From Cyrtodaria siliqua (taxonomy: Eukaryota > Mollusca > Bivalvia > Adapedonta > Hiatellidae): a stretch of DNA of 64,000 bases. The stretch is from contig JAWPHD010001802.1 of NCBI GenBank assembly GCA_037043455.1, forward strand, positions 62,001-126,000, read 5' to 3'. This document shows positions 32,413-45,400 of this stretch, piece after piece. Each line of letters opens with the position of its first letter. The first letter of the stretch is position 1. The translations under genes were made by a program, and so were the position numbers. The notes under the pieces are model-generated. The model was not told where the DNA came from and made no database searches. It was given only the letters and a program-made list of their open reading frames with translations.

Positions 32413-34073
32413 GTTGAATATATGACTTTTATTACTAAAACGTAATTTTGATGATTAAAAAAAAGTTCACGGAGGATAAATTGTAGTAAATCAACAAAAA
32501 ACATATTTAATATAATTATAATTAAATTTCCACGGATGGTCTATATTATGGTCAAATTCACAGTATGTTTAGACTTGTCTACTATGTAAATTGGTCGTTT
32601 ATGTTGTTTTGTGTAAAACTTTCACATCCTGTTAATATTCATCTTATCTTTTATCTCGGAAGTTCACTTTCAAAACGTATTTGTATTTGGATGCTGACAT
32701 GATAAATAAATCAGGCCAGTAAAGTAGTCGCATAAATCTCATTTTTCATTTCATGAATTTATAAAATGATGTTTCTTCCATAATCTTTCCCATGATGCTT
32801 TCTTCCTGTCATTATCCATTTACCTTCGCCCTCAATCCCACAATACCATTTTGTAAATGTCCCATGATCCTCTCGTATTATATGACTGCTTTAAGTGCAA
32901 ATCTGTTATATAGATACATGCCAGTTGTATAAATACAAATGTTCGCTTTAGCAATCTCGCGCGTACATCCCGTGTTGGTCAACCATTTTCATCTCCCTTT
33001 TTGCATTATAATTATCAACAATGATTATAATGATGTTTTAAGTAAATTTATGTTAATGTTGTCTTTTTGCTACGGTTAACAAATATTACAATGGCCAGTA
33101 TTTTGAACCAGTTTTTATATATATATAAAGTCAGCGTCGTAAATTAAAAAGTTTTTTGTTGATTTATTCTGAAATTTTAATCAGAGAAATGTTTTGACAG
33201 GAAAATGATTGAAAATTACAGAGAGACAGTGCTATAAACTTTTTCGTTTCATCTCTGTAATTTTTTTGTGTGTCATAAACAAATTTCCCTGAATCCCCGT
33301 CTGCTATTTTACACTGTACATTTGTGTTTGATGTTACAAATCAAAAATACGTGGCCATTGTACAGTTCTCCCATTCTTCAATGATCATTATATCAGTATA
33401 CTGTTTTGTTTTAAATTTGTGAAGATATATTTGTGCATATATGTTATCATAGTTCCACGTGTACATTTGAATTTTTGTTGACAATTTGTGAAGGCGTATT
33501 TATGTAGTTAAAATAGATTTATGTATTTCTGATAAGAGTGCTTTTCTGTTTAAAGAATTTTGTTTGTAGATGTTCTGCTATTAAATATTTCTTAGATTAT
33601 GATCCTATACTGGTATGCAACTCTCTTCCCAGGCGTTGTCACGGCAACAGCTTCAGTTTTTCAGTATTGGATCAGTGATATTAATCTACCAATGATGGTA
33701 ATTCTATTTTTAATAAAAATTTCATATACCATCATTGTTTTTGCCCTCCAACCATTTATTTGATTTGGCAAATGTTTAAAACCATTAAATAACAATAATA
33801 TGCTGGTTTATACTAACTGTCGATTGTTGAATTTTGTTGCAAGGATTTGAAAGGTTAATTACAGTACGTGATAGTAACCAATGTTTTCATGTTTTTCATC
33901 AGTCATTACGCTATAGGGCATTTTATGGTTACAGCATTCCCCAGGGTCGGTGCAAAACTATTATAACTACATGTGAATAAAGTAGGAGATGGAATAGTTT
34001 TGCACGGACCCCTCGATTCTTGCAACATTTCTGAAGCAGAGTTGGTATCTACTAGTATACAAATAGCATATAC
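32413..34073. other. Intergenic DNA, nothing identified
   Basis: Strongly AT-rich with scattered short A/T runs. No repeat or exon recognised. Confidence 0.4.
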
Positions 34074-34075
34074 TA

Positions 34076-34637
34076 CAGTGCTTTGGGGTGTATAGAATCA
34101 TTGGCAGTAAACAATCATTTCCCGTTTAAATTCAATTTTCTCAGCTCATATATTTTAGATTATTTTAAAACTTTCCTGGCTTGAAGATATATCATATAGG
34201 CATACATTTATTCAACGGTGAAATTATTTGGGACATTTTTCCATGCAAAATCGATCACTACGTGCAACACTTCTCCGAAAAAATGATTCTATACTACCTG
34301 AATGAAGTGCGTTTTTGAAACGAAAAATTCATACTGTCACAATGAACTCGTAAATAAATATTTGCTGTTTTAACAAATGTTAGGGACAAAAGTCAAAATG
34401 CAATCTTCAAGTAAGGTAACTTGTTGAAGTTTGGCACTTTTAAGGATAAAATGAAATTATGTAAATATTGGTGCAAAAACGCCTATTAAAATATCACAGT
34501 TTCAGGACGATAATTTTTGAAATTTTGCTATCATACAACTAAAAGGGTAAATCTAAGTCAGAAATTAAATAAACATTTTCCTTTCATTTTAAAATTAGAC
34601 ATTTAACCCAAGTGATTCTATACCCCCCAAAGCACTG
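34076..34637. mobile_element. Tc1/mariner-like MITE, 562 bp, TA target site
   Basis: The left end CAGTGCTTTGGGGTGTATAG is matched inverted by the right end CTATACCCCCCAAAGCACTG. TA flanks both sides (34074-34075 and 34638-34639). The inverted repeat extends through GAATCA. No transposase frame is present. Confidence 0.82.
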
Positions 34638-35315
34638 TATTGTGACATAATGGTACATGTTGTAGATTAAGGGTCTGTCAATTTAGGAAGAGAAAAGTCC
34701 CAGTTACAAAATACGAAACACTGTGATTAAGTGTAGCAACTGTGTAGGCATAATTTAGACAACCATGAATATCCTGGGAAGAATCTATGAAAACAAAAGT
34801 TGCCCCCACATTTATGGCTTGTGTCCACTACTTTCTATTTTTGTAACATGGACAATCTGTTTGCATTTTACAACACCTTAAGATTGACACACAAAAAAAG
34901 AGGGTTTTTTTCATTGTAAAGGGTCAAGGTCACTGTTATTAAAATTTCAGTGTCTAACTTTTATTTCCTTTGATCAGTCAGACATTTTTGTTTTCTTGTA
35001 TTCACAAGAACATGATATTTTTGCGCATATCTTAAAAATGCAAACAGACTTGTCGAGTTGCATACCAGTTTCGATTACATTGTATGATCTGCAAGTGTCT
35101 AACTTGTCGGACATTTTATTTGCACACATTAGATCTTTGATCTTACTTTTATTTTCCGGTGACTTATAAAGGTATATCCAGACTTCCATGTTGGAAATAT
35201 AAGCCAACCCAGATACAGCCATGCAAGTTAACGTGACCCGATTAATTTGATTAATTATAAAGCGAGATAGACTAATCGAGGGTGAAGGTAAACTAACGTA
35301 ACTGTATATATACTG

Positions 35316-35459
35316 AACCAAACAGCTAACGCACCAGTAGAAAATACCTTTAATGTATGAACTTAATATATGCCGACTTTCAGAATGAAATTTTGATTTA
35401 TCGATTGTTATTATTGAGATATTAAAGGTATTGTATACTAGTGCGTTAGCTGTTTGGTT
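35316..35459. mobile_element. Small MITE, ~144 bp
   Basis: The left AACCAAACAGCTAACGCACC is matched inverted by the right end (AACCAAACAGCTAACGCACT on the minus strand). The similarity continues through AGTA...AATACCTTTAAT, giving about 38-bp arms around a ~65-bp loop. The target duplication is unclear. Confidence 0.78.
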
Positions 35460-36290
35460 TAGAATAGATGAAGAACCAGATACTATAGTTTGTTCTGATG
35501 AGTTTCAGTAATTAACACTTACGCCGCCAAATTTCAAATGTCGTCTGCGAAAATTCGAATTCAAACCTTTTGGTAATGTTATATATAAAGTGGTCATCAA
35601 ATCAGCCTGCACGTAGGGAGCATGTTGATCTGGACCTACACTGGTCATAATTATTTTTTTTTGACGCAGCGAAAAAACGGTTAAAAGCAAAAAAAATAAT
35701 TGGGTCACGTTTGTTTGGTTTATCTCGGTCGGTATAGGTGGCGTATTACACAGAGTTATCGGGTATGTAGGATGATGAATGTACAGCGTTGTTGCACAGG
35801 ATTCTTCATACATGCTCGATTGACACACGGGGTCAATAGCTGTTCTGTGATTGGTTGGTAATGCAAATAGGGAGGAGATAGGAGGAGTGTATATTATGTA
35901 GATTTCCATTACAAAACCACTGCGAGGAGATGTGGAGGTATAATTTACACCTAGGTGTGGTGTGTGGTTTTGTCGTTACTGGTGCTGTCAGGTCCACAGA
36001 AAACTTGTACATTGTTGACGAATTATAAGCTGATCGTGCAACAATTAATCTTTAAAAAAGATACTGAAATTGTATGTTTTATTGATGTATTTGCATCAAT
36101 CTATCTTGGAGGGTCAAATTTATCTTTGTGTGAATCAAATTATTATTTTTGAACAAACAATGTCCAACATCTGTGTACTTGTACTAATCTTTTCTCTAAT
36201 ATTGTACGTGAGTATTTATTTTGAGAAGTGTATTGAACGATCAATTGAATCAACATGTAAACTGGTTTTGGCACAAATTATATACTGAAG
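35460..36290. other. Intergenic DNA, no supported gene
   Basis: A minus-strand open frame of 134 codons spans 35505-35909 but has no recognisable domain, and its composition looks unremarkable. Confidence 0.4.
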
Positions 36291-36292
36291 GA

Positions 36293-36747
36293 AAAAAGAA
36301 ACGCAACTCGGCTATATAATCTATATACTGCTTACTCAATTCCACGTAATATTCCAGAGAAATTCCAAGATTTTTTGTATAAAAAGGGTTGCAGCTAGTT
36401 ATGGAACAGACAAAACTGCTGTTTATACAAACTTTTTAATCCCAGTACGCTTTGTAACACAAAATTCATCAATCTTGAAGTTACACTTTAATTTTTTTAG
36501 CCATTTCAGTACGTTCAGTGTAAAAAGATTGCAAAATGTTATGTTCTAAGTTTGCTATTTTGCTTGAGCCGAACGAGTTTTCTATCACTAATGAAATATG
36601 AATGGATAACATTTGGTGAATTATGTGTTGTTTTAGTATTTTTCTCGAAAGAAAATTGTCTAATGCAGCCACGTGCCATTTGATTAACAGCAGCATATTT
36701 TACATACAATATATAGCGGAAATTGCTGAGTTGCGTTTCCTTTAGTA
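36293..36747. mobile_element. Tc1/mariner-like MITE, ~455 bp (family T, copy 1)
   Basis: The left end is TACTGAAGGAAAAAAGAAAC GCAACTC and the right end on the minus strand is TACTAAAGGAAACGCAACTC, with TA flanks. The body (CTTTGTAACACAAAATTCAT, TTTTAGTATTTTTCTCGAAA, ACATACAATATATAGCGGAA) is shared with copy 2 at 52962-53448. Confidence 0.8.
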
Positions 36748-36749
36748 TA

Positions 36750-37530
36750 AATGTCCTCTATGGATTTAAACTTACTACATACTTTCAACATACAAACATA
36801 CTTTTTGCTTCAAAACAGAAGTATTGAGAAGTGAGAGTTTGACGTATCGACTTTCAAAACTACTAAATCTTTGGTAATTTTGATTCTATAAAATCGCTAC
36901 TCTGTACAATAGTTAGTGGACGTCACCATTGCTTTTTGTTGCACTCGGTCACTTGAACATTACATATAATTATATTCGTATGTATATCATCACCGGTCAT
37001 CGTATGTAGCTTGTCTCCGATAAAATTTGTAGAAAAAGCAAAGAATTGTTCAGGTAAAGAGGTGGATTCACCATTATATTTATTTAATGAAATCATGTTT
37101 GCCAAATTTATACAAATTCAGGTATTTAGGCTAAGCTTAAAATGCTTGCTGTCGGAATAGAATCATATATCGCATTATACGTAAGATGTAATTTTTTCTT
37201 CCGATTTATGACATCAGCATATTTAACTGGTGTTTCATTACCCGTAATACCATACTCATCCGTCGTGCGTGATCAGAACGATCAGTTTAATATTATTGTC
37301 ATTATTTATATGAAATGTTCAAGTCTTGCTATATTTTGTTATGCCTTGTTGTTCCAGCAAGGTTTCTTTATTGCAAACTAGGCTTTTTCAGTTATGAACT
37401 GTAATAAAATATTGAATATGACTAATGGAGTTGTTTTCATTCATATTTCCAGACATTCTCATGGAGTAGTGTGTGAATTGAAACTGCATGCTCGAGTTAA
37501 ATGAGAATTTTTGTCAGGTTGTTTGTTCCT
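36750..37530. other. Intergenic DNA, nothing identified
   Basis: No repeat or exon recognised. Confidence 0.4.
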
Positions 37531-37532
37531 AT

Positions 37533-37800
37533 CTCAGGGTCGGTAGCGCAGCGGGTTTGCAACCGGAGGCCCCGGGTTCAATCCTCTGTGGTGCCACTGA
37601 GTTCCGTCGGTGTGTTCTTGGCAAGACACTTTCCCTTAGCTCCGTCTGTCAGATGGGGACGTAAACCGGGCGATCCCGTGTATCGGTCTATCCTCAGAGC
37701 ACGTTAAAGAACCATAGAAATCTATTCGATAATAAGAGTAGGGCAGGTTCCCTGATTCCTATGTATCCTGTCTCTGGGGCTGTTAAACAACATTCAATTC
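37533..37800 (+). mobile_element. tRNA-derived SINE of a second family
   Basis: The head AGGGTCGGTAGCGCAGCGGG has an A-box-like region, and CCCGGGTTCAATCCTC is a B box (GGTTCAATCC). Then follow GTTCTTGGCAAGACACTTTC, GGGGACGTAAACCGGGCGAT, TTAAAGAACCATAGAAATC and a (CAATT)n tail ending at about 37800. The GGCAAGACACTTT motif is common in invertebrate SINEs. Confidence 0.8.
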
Positions 37801-37889
37801 AATTCAATTGTTCCTATCTCACACAGGATAGGTATACTGGGTAGGTGAAGATTTATCTTCGTTCACAAAGGAGCCGGCTTGGCTCATTC

Positions 37890-38060
37890 GATATTGTGGT
37901 CGACTGACCATCAGTCTGGAGATCACGTGTTTGACTCACCAGAGCCACTGGGTTTCTTCTGGAAGTTCTTCGGCAAGACGATCATCCTCTTCTACCTGAT
38001 GGGAATGCGAACCAGGCGGTCCCCGATTAGAGATTCGGAGCATTTTTAAAAGAAGTAACG
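37890..38060 (+). mobile_element. Second, diverged SINE in tandem
   Basis: GTGGTCGACTGACCATCAGT, GTGTTTGACTCACCAGAGCC, TTCTTCGGCAAGACGATCAT, GGGAATGCGAACCAGGCGGT and GATTCGGAGCATTTTTAAAAG follow the same order of blocks as 37533-37800, at lower identity. Confidence 0.6.
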
Positions 38061-38827
38061 ATTTTATGAATGCGTAAAATAGCTGGGGATGGTTATAAAA
38101 CGAGTAAATTCAGCTTATTTTGAGTCCCCTACAGACGTAATTTTCTATTATCGTAACAGTGAACTTGACCTTTGACCACAATCCTCAGCTTCCCACAATC
38201 ACTCGAGGTGTTAAGGTACTGAGTGGAAACCAATTTTCTATTTATAGTGACCTTGATGGTTGAACAAATGACCGAATAACAATCTCAAGCTTCCTTTTGC
38301 ACGTTTCGTTAAAATCTTTCGCAGTTCTATAGTCCCTCCGGTAGGCGACTAAATATATAGATGTCATGGGGGCTTGAATATTTAGATTTTTTTTATTGCG
38401 AGACATAAATTTGTATCAAGTACAGGCTCATTCCTCGTCCCACCCACCATGGAAAGTACCTACCATCAGTTTTGTTATATTGAAGGCACAATACCTGGCT
38501 TATTATGCCTTTAATGCACTCCTTACCTCTGTAACACTTTGTTCAAGTGCATTACAAAAGTGAAAACTTGAATAACTGTTCACTGCTACCAAACTTACCC
38601 GCCAGATAGCCGCAAAATCACACTACACAACATTGTATCAAAACTCTACCACAGTGTTCAGGTCATAATAATGTTTATTATATAACCTATAAATAGACGC
38701 GTTTTCATTGGCTAAAAAGTAATTTTTTAGAAAAAATATCTAGCGATATTGACCTGTTTTTTTGATATTGACCTGTTTTATATAATTGTTTTTTTGATAT
38801 TGACCTGTTTTATATAATTGTAAATTG
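38061..38827. other. Intergenic DNA with a short AT-rich duplication
   Basis: TTTTTTTGATATTGACCTGTTTTATATAATTG is present in tandem at about 38756-38820 (period near 45). No gene. Confidence 0.45.
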
Positions 38828-38847
38828 AGGGTTATATAATAAAACAG

Positions 38848-38987
38848 TTATGGACTTTTCAGCTGTTATACATGATGTTGATATGTACCAAAAAATCATT
38901 ATTGACCTCGGCTATCGCCTCGGTCAATAATGATTTTTTTGGTGCATATCACATCATGTATAACAGCTGAAAAGTCCATAATTGTAT
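38848..38987. repeat. Long foldback palindrome, ~68-bp arms
   Basis: TTATGGACTTTTCAGCTGTT at 38848 is matched inverted by AACAGCTGAAAAGTCCATAA ending at about 38981. The arms continue inward through TACATGATGT, ACCAAAAAATCATTATTGACC and CTCGGC to a four-base centre near 38913, with a few mismatches. It would fold into one long hairpin. Confidence 0.88.
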
Positions 38988-38989
38988 AA

Positions 38990-39935
38990 TATGTGCTGAT
39001 TAAAAGTAAAGGTTTATGGTTCTTAAATACCCGCGATTGAAGGTAACTCTTCGATTCGATGCTCCGGTTTCTAGGTTTGGGCCGACTGGTTAAGCTGTTC
39101 ATATAGTGTCTAGAGTTTGGACTCAAAACATGTAAATTATATATACCCCATTGTCAGTAGGTATTATACCACTAATTATTTTCCCCATAGACACCAATGT
39201 TAAAGTCACATATTAATGATTTGCTGCAAATTCAACTCAAGTATGGATAATGCAGCAGTGTAATGTTCATATAGAAAACTAATTTTCCACTTGAAAAATC
39301 ACCAGAAAAGGTTGGGTCACAAGACATGTAAGAAAGTTCTTGTTTGTTTACTAAACGGGTCAAGCGTACAGCTGTTTTCATTGATTGACTGTTTTCACTG
39401 CTCACAAAGTGTAAGCATAAGAGTCAAAATTTCGAAAATGTTCATCAGTGATCCAGTAAAACTTATTAATACACTGCTTATACATATAACCACAAAATCG
39501 AATAGGAATGGGCAGTTTTCCCCCTATTTATAATGCTCGTTTTCATCAAAAAAGGAGGGACTACTTTTTATTATAGGAACTACATTCGACTATACCTCGG
39601 AGGCTTACATGTAATTAGTGGTGGTAAACCAGTAGGCTTAGGAATGGTGTACATATATATGAAGTAAAATTTGGCTGTTGAAATACTTGGGAATGCTGTT
39701 CAGTACTGTTACCTTGGTAATAGAGGAGTGCCTAGCAGGACATATCATGCACATATCAAACATCTGGAAGTAATGTCCACATGAATCGCACGAAATATTA
39801 TCGTTGTCAATGAAGGGAAATAACTCGGGGCAAATATTTAAGCTTTTAATAACGGGAAATGAGTGAAAAAAAATTATACCACGGCTATGGGCCCCGTTTG
39901 TTTTGTTAGTACCGGTATATAAGAAATTTTTATTG
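38990..39935. other. Intergenic DNA, nothing identified
   Basis: No exon or shared repeat recognised. Confidence 0.4.
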
Positions 39936-39939
39936 AAGT

Positions 39940-40300
39940 TTCAGTGCTTGAGCAATTGAGTTAAGTTCCAGCTTAAAACTTTTTCTAAGGAACATAACTA
40001 AAAAAAAATAATTTAAAAGTTATTCACCCTTTATATTATTTTGTGGGTAAACAAGTGTATTTGTTTTAAGTTTCAAAGCCTGCTAAAAGGAAAGGCTGAG
40101 ATCCAGCTTAAACCTTTTTCAAAGCAAAATAATTAAAACACATTCAGAGAGTTATGGGCCTTTTTTCAGATGTATTTATTGGACCATGCTTAAGGTATAT
40201 ACACAGTTTCATTGTTGCAGACCTAATATATTTTGAGAGTTATTTATAGACACAAACACTTGTGCTCAGCTAAAATTAAAAGACAGATGGACGATGCCAT
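39940..40300. repeat. Diverged two-unit tandem repeat, ~135 bp
   Basis: Two units share GAAGTTTCAGTGCTTGAGCA versus AAGTTTCAAAGCCTGCTAAA, CCAGCTTAAAACTTTTTC versus CCAGCTTAAACCTTTTTC, and ATAACTAAAA versus ATAATTAAAA. It resembles the other interspersed elements with internal tandem units. Confidence 0.45.
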
Positions 40301-41261
40301 GCCATAATACATTGTCTTAAGATGGGTGTATAAAAACTGAAAGAAAACTGTTCAATGCTACCTTCCTTATAAAAATGGTATCGGTCAAATAATGTCTAAA
40401 AGTATTGGAATTGGATTTTATAGTCGCACCAACAGCTAAGGTCATATGGCGACTTTCCAGCTTCCACTGGTGGAGGAAGACCCCAGGTACCCCTCCGGGC
40501 AATTTTCGTGCACGGGAGGGCACCGGGTAGAACCACCGACATTCCGCAAGCTAGCTGGATAGCTTCCTCACATAAAGATTCCTAGGCCATTGAGGGATAG
40601 AACCTACAGCGGTGAGGGGTAAGTGATTGCAAGTCATGTCTAAAAGTAAGAGAAGCACATGGTTCCCAGATACCCGTGTATTCTCTCCTTTTGTCTGGGG
40701 TGGCTCTAAAGAAACAAAGTCAATATGATGAGCCATAAACCATTAAATTTGTTTTATCTACACACAGGGTAGGTACAGATGCTCCAATACATTTCTTTAA
40801 ACACAATTTTTATCTTGCCATCATACAGGTAACATTGATAAATATGGCTTTGGGATATATTTCATACAAAATGTCTTGCCCAGAGCAATGATAATTCGAA
40901 CAGGGGTCACCTTACATACTTATAAGCTCTTCAATGCATGACCACTGCACCAACAATAATTACTTACACTTTGTAGCATGTTTAACATAAAATAGGCTTA
41001 CACTATAACGAGTGCACAAAGTTATAAACTACTATATAAACTGGAAATGTGTCTGTGGATGGGAAGGCGCATTGTAAGCTATCAGCTGAAATATGGTCCC
41101 CATTTAACCAGACACATTTTATGCAAATTGTCACTGGACCGCAACAGCTTGACAATATGTGCAACTAAACTTCATACTGATACTTCCAAACAAATAATGC
41201 TAAACTCTGTCGAGATGTTTAGGGCTAGTCAGGACAAGGAAGTGTGTCCTACATGTATGTG
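40301..41261. other. Intergenic DNA, nothing identified
   Basis: No exon or shared repeat recognised. Confidence 0.4.
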
Positions 41262-41440
41262 ACGCAGACACAGATCAATTGGGGTTTTACGGAGACACAA
41301 AAAGGCTATATGGCGCCAGCAGGGATGAACATTCCAGAACTGACTCTCCGTTTAAATCTAGATAAAATGTGCAGAACGGTCCTAGAACCATCTCACCTGC
41401 AGAACTGCATTTTACTGGACTGGTTTTAAGAGACAATCAA
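41262..41440 (-). repeat. Interspersed repeat family B, reverse-strand fragment
   Basis: CAATTGGGGTTTTACGGAGA, GGCTATATGGCGCCAGCAGG, ATGAACATTCCAGAACTG and CTCACCTGCAGAACTGCA are the reverse complement of the 3' half of family B at 29370-29515. Confidence 0.65.
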
Positions 41441-42038
41441 ACATTTTTGATTCTTGAAGCAATATTATTTACAACAAACATCCATATTCAAATGATACAC
41501 GATGATGAATTTACAATGCAATTATATACAATCATGAACATACACTGTAAATCAACACATTTTAGCTCGGCAGATGATCATTTTACAGAAAAACAAAGTG
41601 ATTAATTTCATGATTCACCATGAGAGTATGGTCAAGAACTCTGGAACATTTCAAAATAATAGTTTGACTAATGCCATATTGTTTGGCCCTTTATCTTTTT
41701 CCAAAACAGTTCATTTTTTTAAAGCAAACTACAGTTCATAAATTGAGCGATGGATGCAAAATTATTGTAACTATATATAAATAAAGAATAAGTTTGTTGC
41801 ACTGTATATTCAAGACTGGATTGGATCAAAGGGATAGAACTTAAACAAGATACATGTTTGTTTTTCTCCTGTAGTTATGTCCCTTTTATAGAAAACACGG
41901 TTTTCTTCTCTGTACGAGGCCTGACCATTTTATGGCGTACAGCATTGGTAGAACCATTTATTTATCATGTATTCAGCTTGCACATGATGTTTTTATTATG
42001 AAATTAATTCTCTGACAAGTTGATTACTACACCAGTAG

Positions 42039-42044
42039 TTTATT
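42039..42044 (-). terminator. SF3B4: Candidate SF3B4 polyadenylation signal
   Basis: AATAAA on the minus strand 283 bases after the stop codon; a second lies at 41957-41962. Choice between them, or neither, needs transcript data. Confidence 0.3.
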
Positions 42045-42326
42045 TATCGTGGTTTTAGTCTGCACATATCCATTTTAATGGTGAATTGTTTCCTCAGCAA
42101 GAAATATCACTCTCTTCCAAATATCCATATTGAACATGCAAACAATGCGTCCACAAATAGATCATAAAATGACTGTGTGCAAATGCTTGTTTATGACTAA
42201 GAGCTTAACCGGAACTAAAGCATTGTCATTGTCATTTTGGAAGTTTCCGCAAATTCAGCCTGCAGATCTGACCTCCTTTTTCCTCGCACCAGGTAATAAA
42301 TACGGTTCTATCCGTCATTAGTATCT

Positions 42327-42496
42327 TCAATAGTCGTATCCACCATCGTAGCCTTGTGGGGGCGGAGGCGGACCCCGCATGCCTGGGGGAGGGGGCCTCA
42401 TGCCCCTCGGGGGTGGAGGTCCACGCATTGGACCCCTTGGACCCATCCCCATTCCTGGAGGCGGGGGACGCATACCTGGGGGTCCTCGCATACCAC
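42327..42496 (-). CDS. SF3B4: SF3B4 last exon with stop codon
   Basis: The acceptor is TTATTCTTCTCTAG|GTGGTATG; the stop is TGA at 42329-42327. It encodes [56 protein letters not shown]. The tyrosine-rich end follows repeated [12 protein letters not shown] motifs. Confidence 0.95.
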
Positions 42497-45400
42497 CTAG
42501 AGAAGAATAATAAATTAAATGTAAGCATGTTTTAAAAAAAGCAATACTATAATTTATCACATAACTTAGTGTGGGAGTGGAATAACACCATTCTATATTT
42601 TCGATATACCACTAGTTATATAACTATGTAAATAAGCCTAGTATGCACTGTCAAATCAAATCGATAATGACTATGATCCATTTCCCACGGTTTATGTCGG
42701 TTTCGCGTGTTAGGCAAAATGCAATAATAATGCAATATGTAATAAATAGAATCTAACATTCATTCTCGTTCATTATTGAATTTATTAAACTCGTTAGCAA
42801 AAAGGATAAAATGCTCGGCACAAGCCTTGCATTATATAATTTTGCCAACTCGTTTAATAAATTCAGTAATGAATGAGTACTCATTAAGATCCTCTATTAA
42901 CATGGAAGGGAACAAATACAAGGAGAGATGCTATAGGGGAGGTAATTCACAAGTTACTAAAGTTTCATTTTGAAATTATTTTATTAAATAGAACTATTTT
43001 TGAAAAATATGCTGGGAAGTAATAAACCTAAATTTATTGAAAGATTATTGTGGTGAACATGAAAACATCTGCATGCACTTATTTTAGAAGTTAAAGCAAG
43101 AATGGGGTTTCAAAATCTCACCAAATGGTGGTGGCATGGGCCCACGAGGGGGAGGTCCTCTCCATCCTGGGGGTGGTGGCCGCATCCCCATGGGTGGGGG
43201 CATCCCTGGTGGGGGTCCACCTTGGTTTTGCTGGTTCTGTGGACCCCCGTAGCCACCTGATGCCTGTGATGTCATGGGTGGAGCTGGCGGTGGGGGCATA
43301 CCTGTTGATATACGAGACATACATGCATCAAACTGGCGACAGCAACAAAAGTAAGAGTTTAATGGCAATTCTAACACGACCTACGCAGTCTTTCATATAT
43401 GCAAAGAAGAGCGCCAACTGTATGTTATTCTATGATAAAATACAACCGTTCCATTAATTCCCCGCTTATATTTCATCCGTTGGAAGCCACGTTACATGAT
43501 GTCACTTATTGTACCGCGCAGAACTTTGCATACGGGGGCGCCCAATGGAACAGCCTGTAAACATAGCAGCCTGATTACCTTGACCTCCGAGATAATATAT
43601 AGTGCCTCAACAATAGTGTAAACAATGGGGTTATTGTTGTGTTAGAGTCGAAATAATAAATACGTACCTGAATTTTATCGGTGAATAAGATACAGTTAGT
43701 CGTTCGGATGCGAGTAATTACTACGCATCAGAACTCCTAAATGTATTTTAATCACCGATAAAACACAGGTTAGTATTTATTATTTCTTAATTAGGAGTAC
43801 TGTTTACCGTATTTCCCCTATTATAGGAGTGCCCAGGAGCTATGCAAAATGCAAAGGGGGGGGCGCCCTTTTTTTTTTGTTAGCGTTATACTTAAAAACA
43901 CTTCTTATCAGATTGTATACCTCAAACTGAGTATCAAATGGCATTCACACTAAATCTAAAATCTATATCTTTTTATTTTACTAAAGATTGAACCCTTTTT
44001 CTTTTTTTTCTTCATTTTTTCGGTTTTCTGTGATGGTGCTCTATTAGTGAAAATCCGGTATCTAGATTTCTAGAAAAAATAATTGTCTTTTATTATATAC
44101 TTTACAGTGGAATAGTGGATTTTATGATTAAAATAAAACCTCATATTTTCATTGTTTATATTTCATGTGAAATACCAAAAATGACGTAATGCCGCTGTTG
44201 ACGTTATTGACGTAATTGTTTTGCCGTATTATGTTTTTTCTGCATAAGTTTCAAGGTTATGTGTATATAATAAATAGAATATTTGTTGGTTTGTCGTGAA
44301 TATAGGATTTATTTTCATCTCGAAGTGAGAAAACTCAAATATAAGTTTTATAGTTGTCTCACTAAATCCTATATTCACGACAAACCAACAAATATCCTCT
44401 ATTTACACTGGTTACAATGGGTTTTTTTCTTCAGGAAAATTATTACAGCTTGAGCACATTCGGGAAAGATAGCCTCCACATCTACAATGATTATGTTTTA
44501 AAAATTGATACTATTAACCCTAGTTTGATGGGAGTGATAACCAATATAACCAATGTATAACATCTAGTAACAATAAAGCATACTTTTTTTTTATTTTAGC
44601 ACTGCACTTGAGTGTATTTCAAGGGACACAATGACTTGAGTGTATTCCAAGGGACACAATGACTTGAGTGTATTTCAAGGGACACAATGACTTGAGTGTA
44701 TTTCAAGGGACACAATGACAATGACTTGAGTGTATTTCAAGGGACACAATGACTTGAGTGTATTCCAAGGGACACAATGACTTGAGTGTATTCCAAGGGA
44801 CACAATGACTTGAGTGTATTTCAAGGGACACAATGACTTGAGTGTATTTCAAGGGACACAATGACTTGAGTGTATTTCAAGGGACACAATGACTTGAGTG
44901 TATTTCAAGGGACACAATGACTTGAGTGTATTTCAAGGGACACAATGACTTGAGTGTATTTCAAGGGACACGATGACTTGAGAGTATTTCAAGGGACACA
45001 ATGACTTGAGTGTATTTCAAGGGACACAATGACTTGAGTGTATTTCAAGGGACACGATGACTTGAGTGTATTTCAAGGGACACGATGACTTGAGTGTAGT
45101 TCAAGGGAATCGATGACTTGAGTGTATTTCAAGGGACACAATGACTTGAGTGTATTTCAAGGGACACAATGACTTGAGTGTATTTCAAGGGACACAATGA
45201 CTTGAGTGTATTTCAAGGGACACAATGACTTGAGTGTATTTCAAGGGACACAATGACTTGAGTGTATTTCAAGGGACACAATGACTTGAGTGTAGTTCAA
45301 GGGACACAATGACTTGAGTTTATTTCAAGGGACACAATGACTTGAGTGTATTTCAAGGGACACAATGACTTGAGTGTAGTTCAAGGGACACAATGACTTG

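Noticed and set aside
35505..35909. 134-codon minus-strand open frame
   Set aside because: No recognisable domain, and internal A/T runs account for the hydrophobic part; length alone is weak evidence.
42327..42560. Reading the last SF3B4 exon as starting at an internal Met with extension to 42560
   Set aside because: The TTCTTCTCTAG acceptor at 42497 and the split Gly codon fix the exon start at 42496; sequence beyond is intron.
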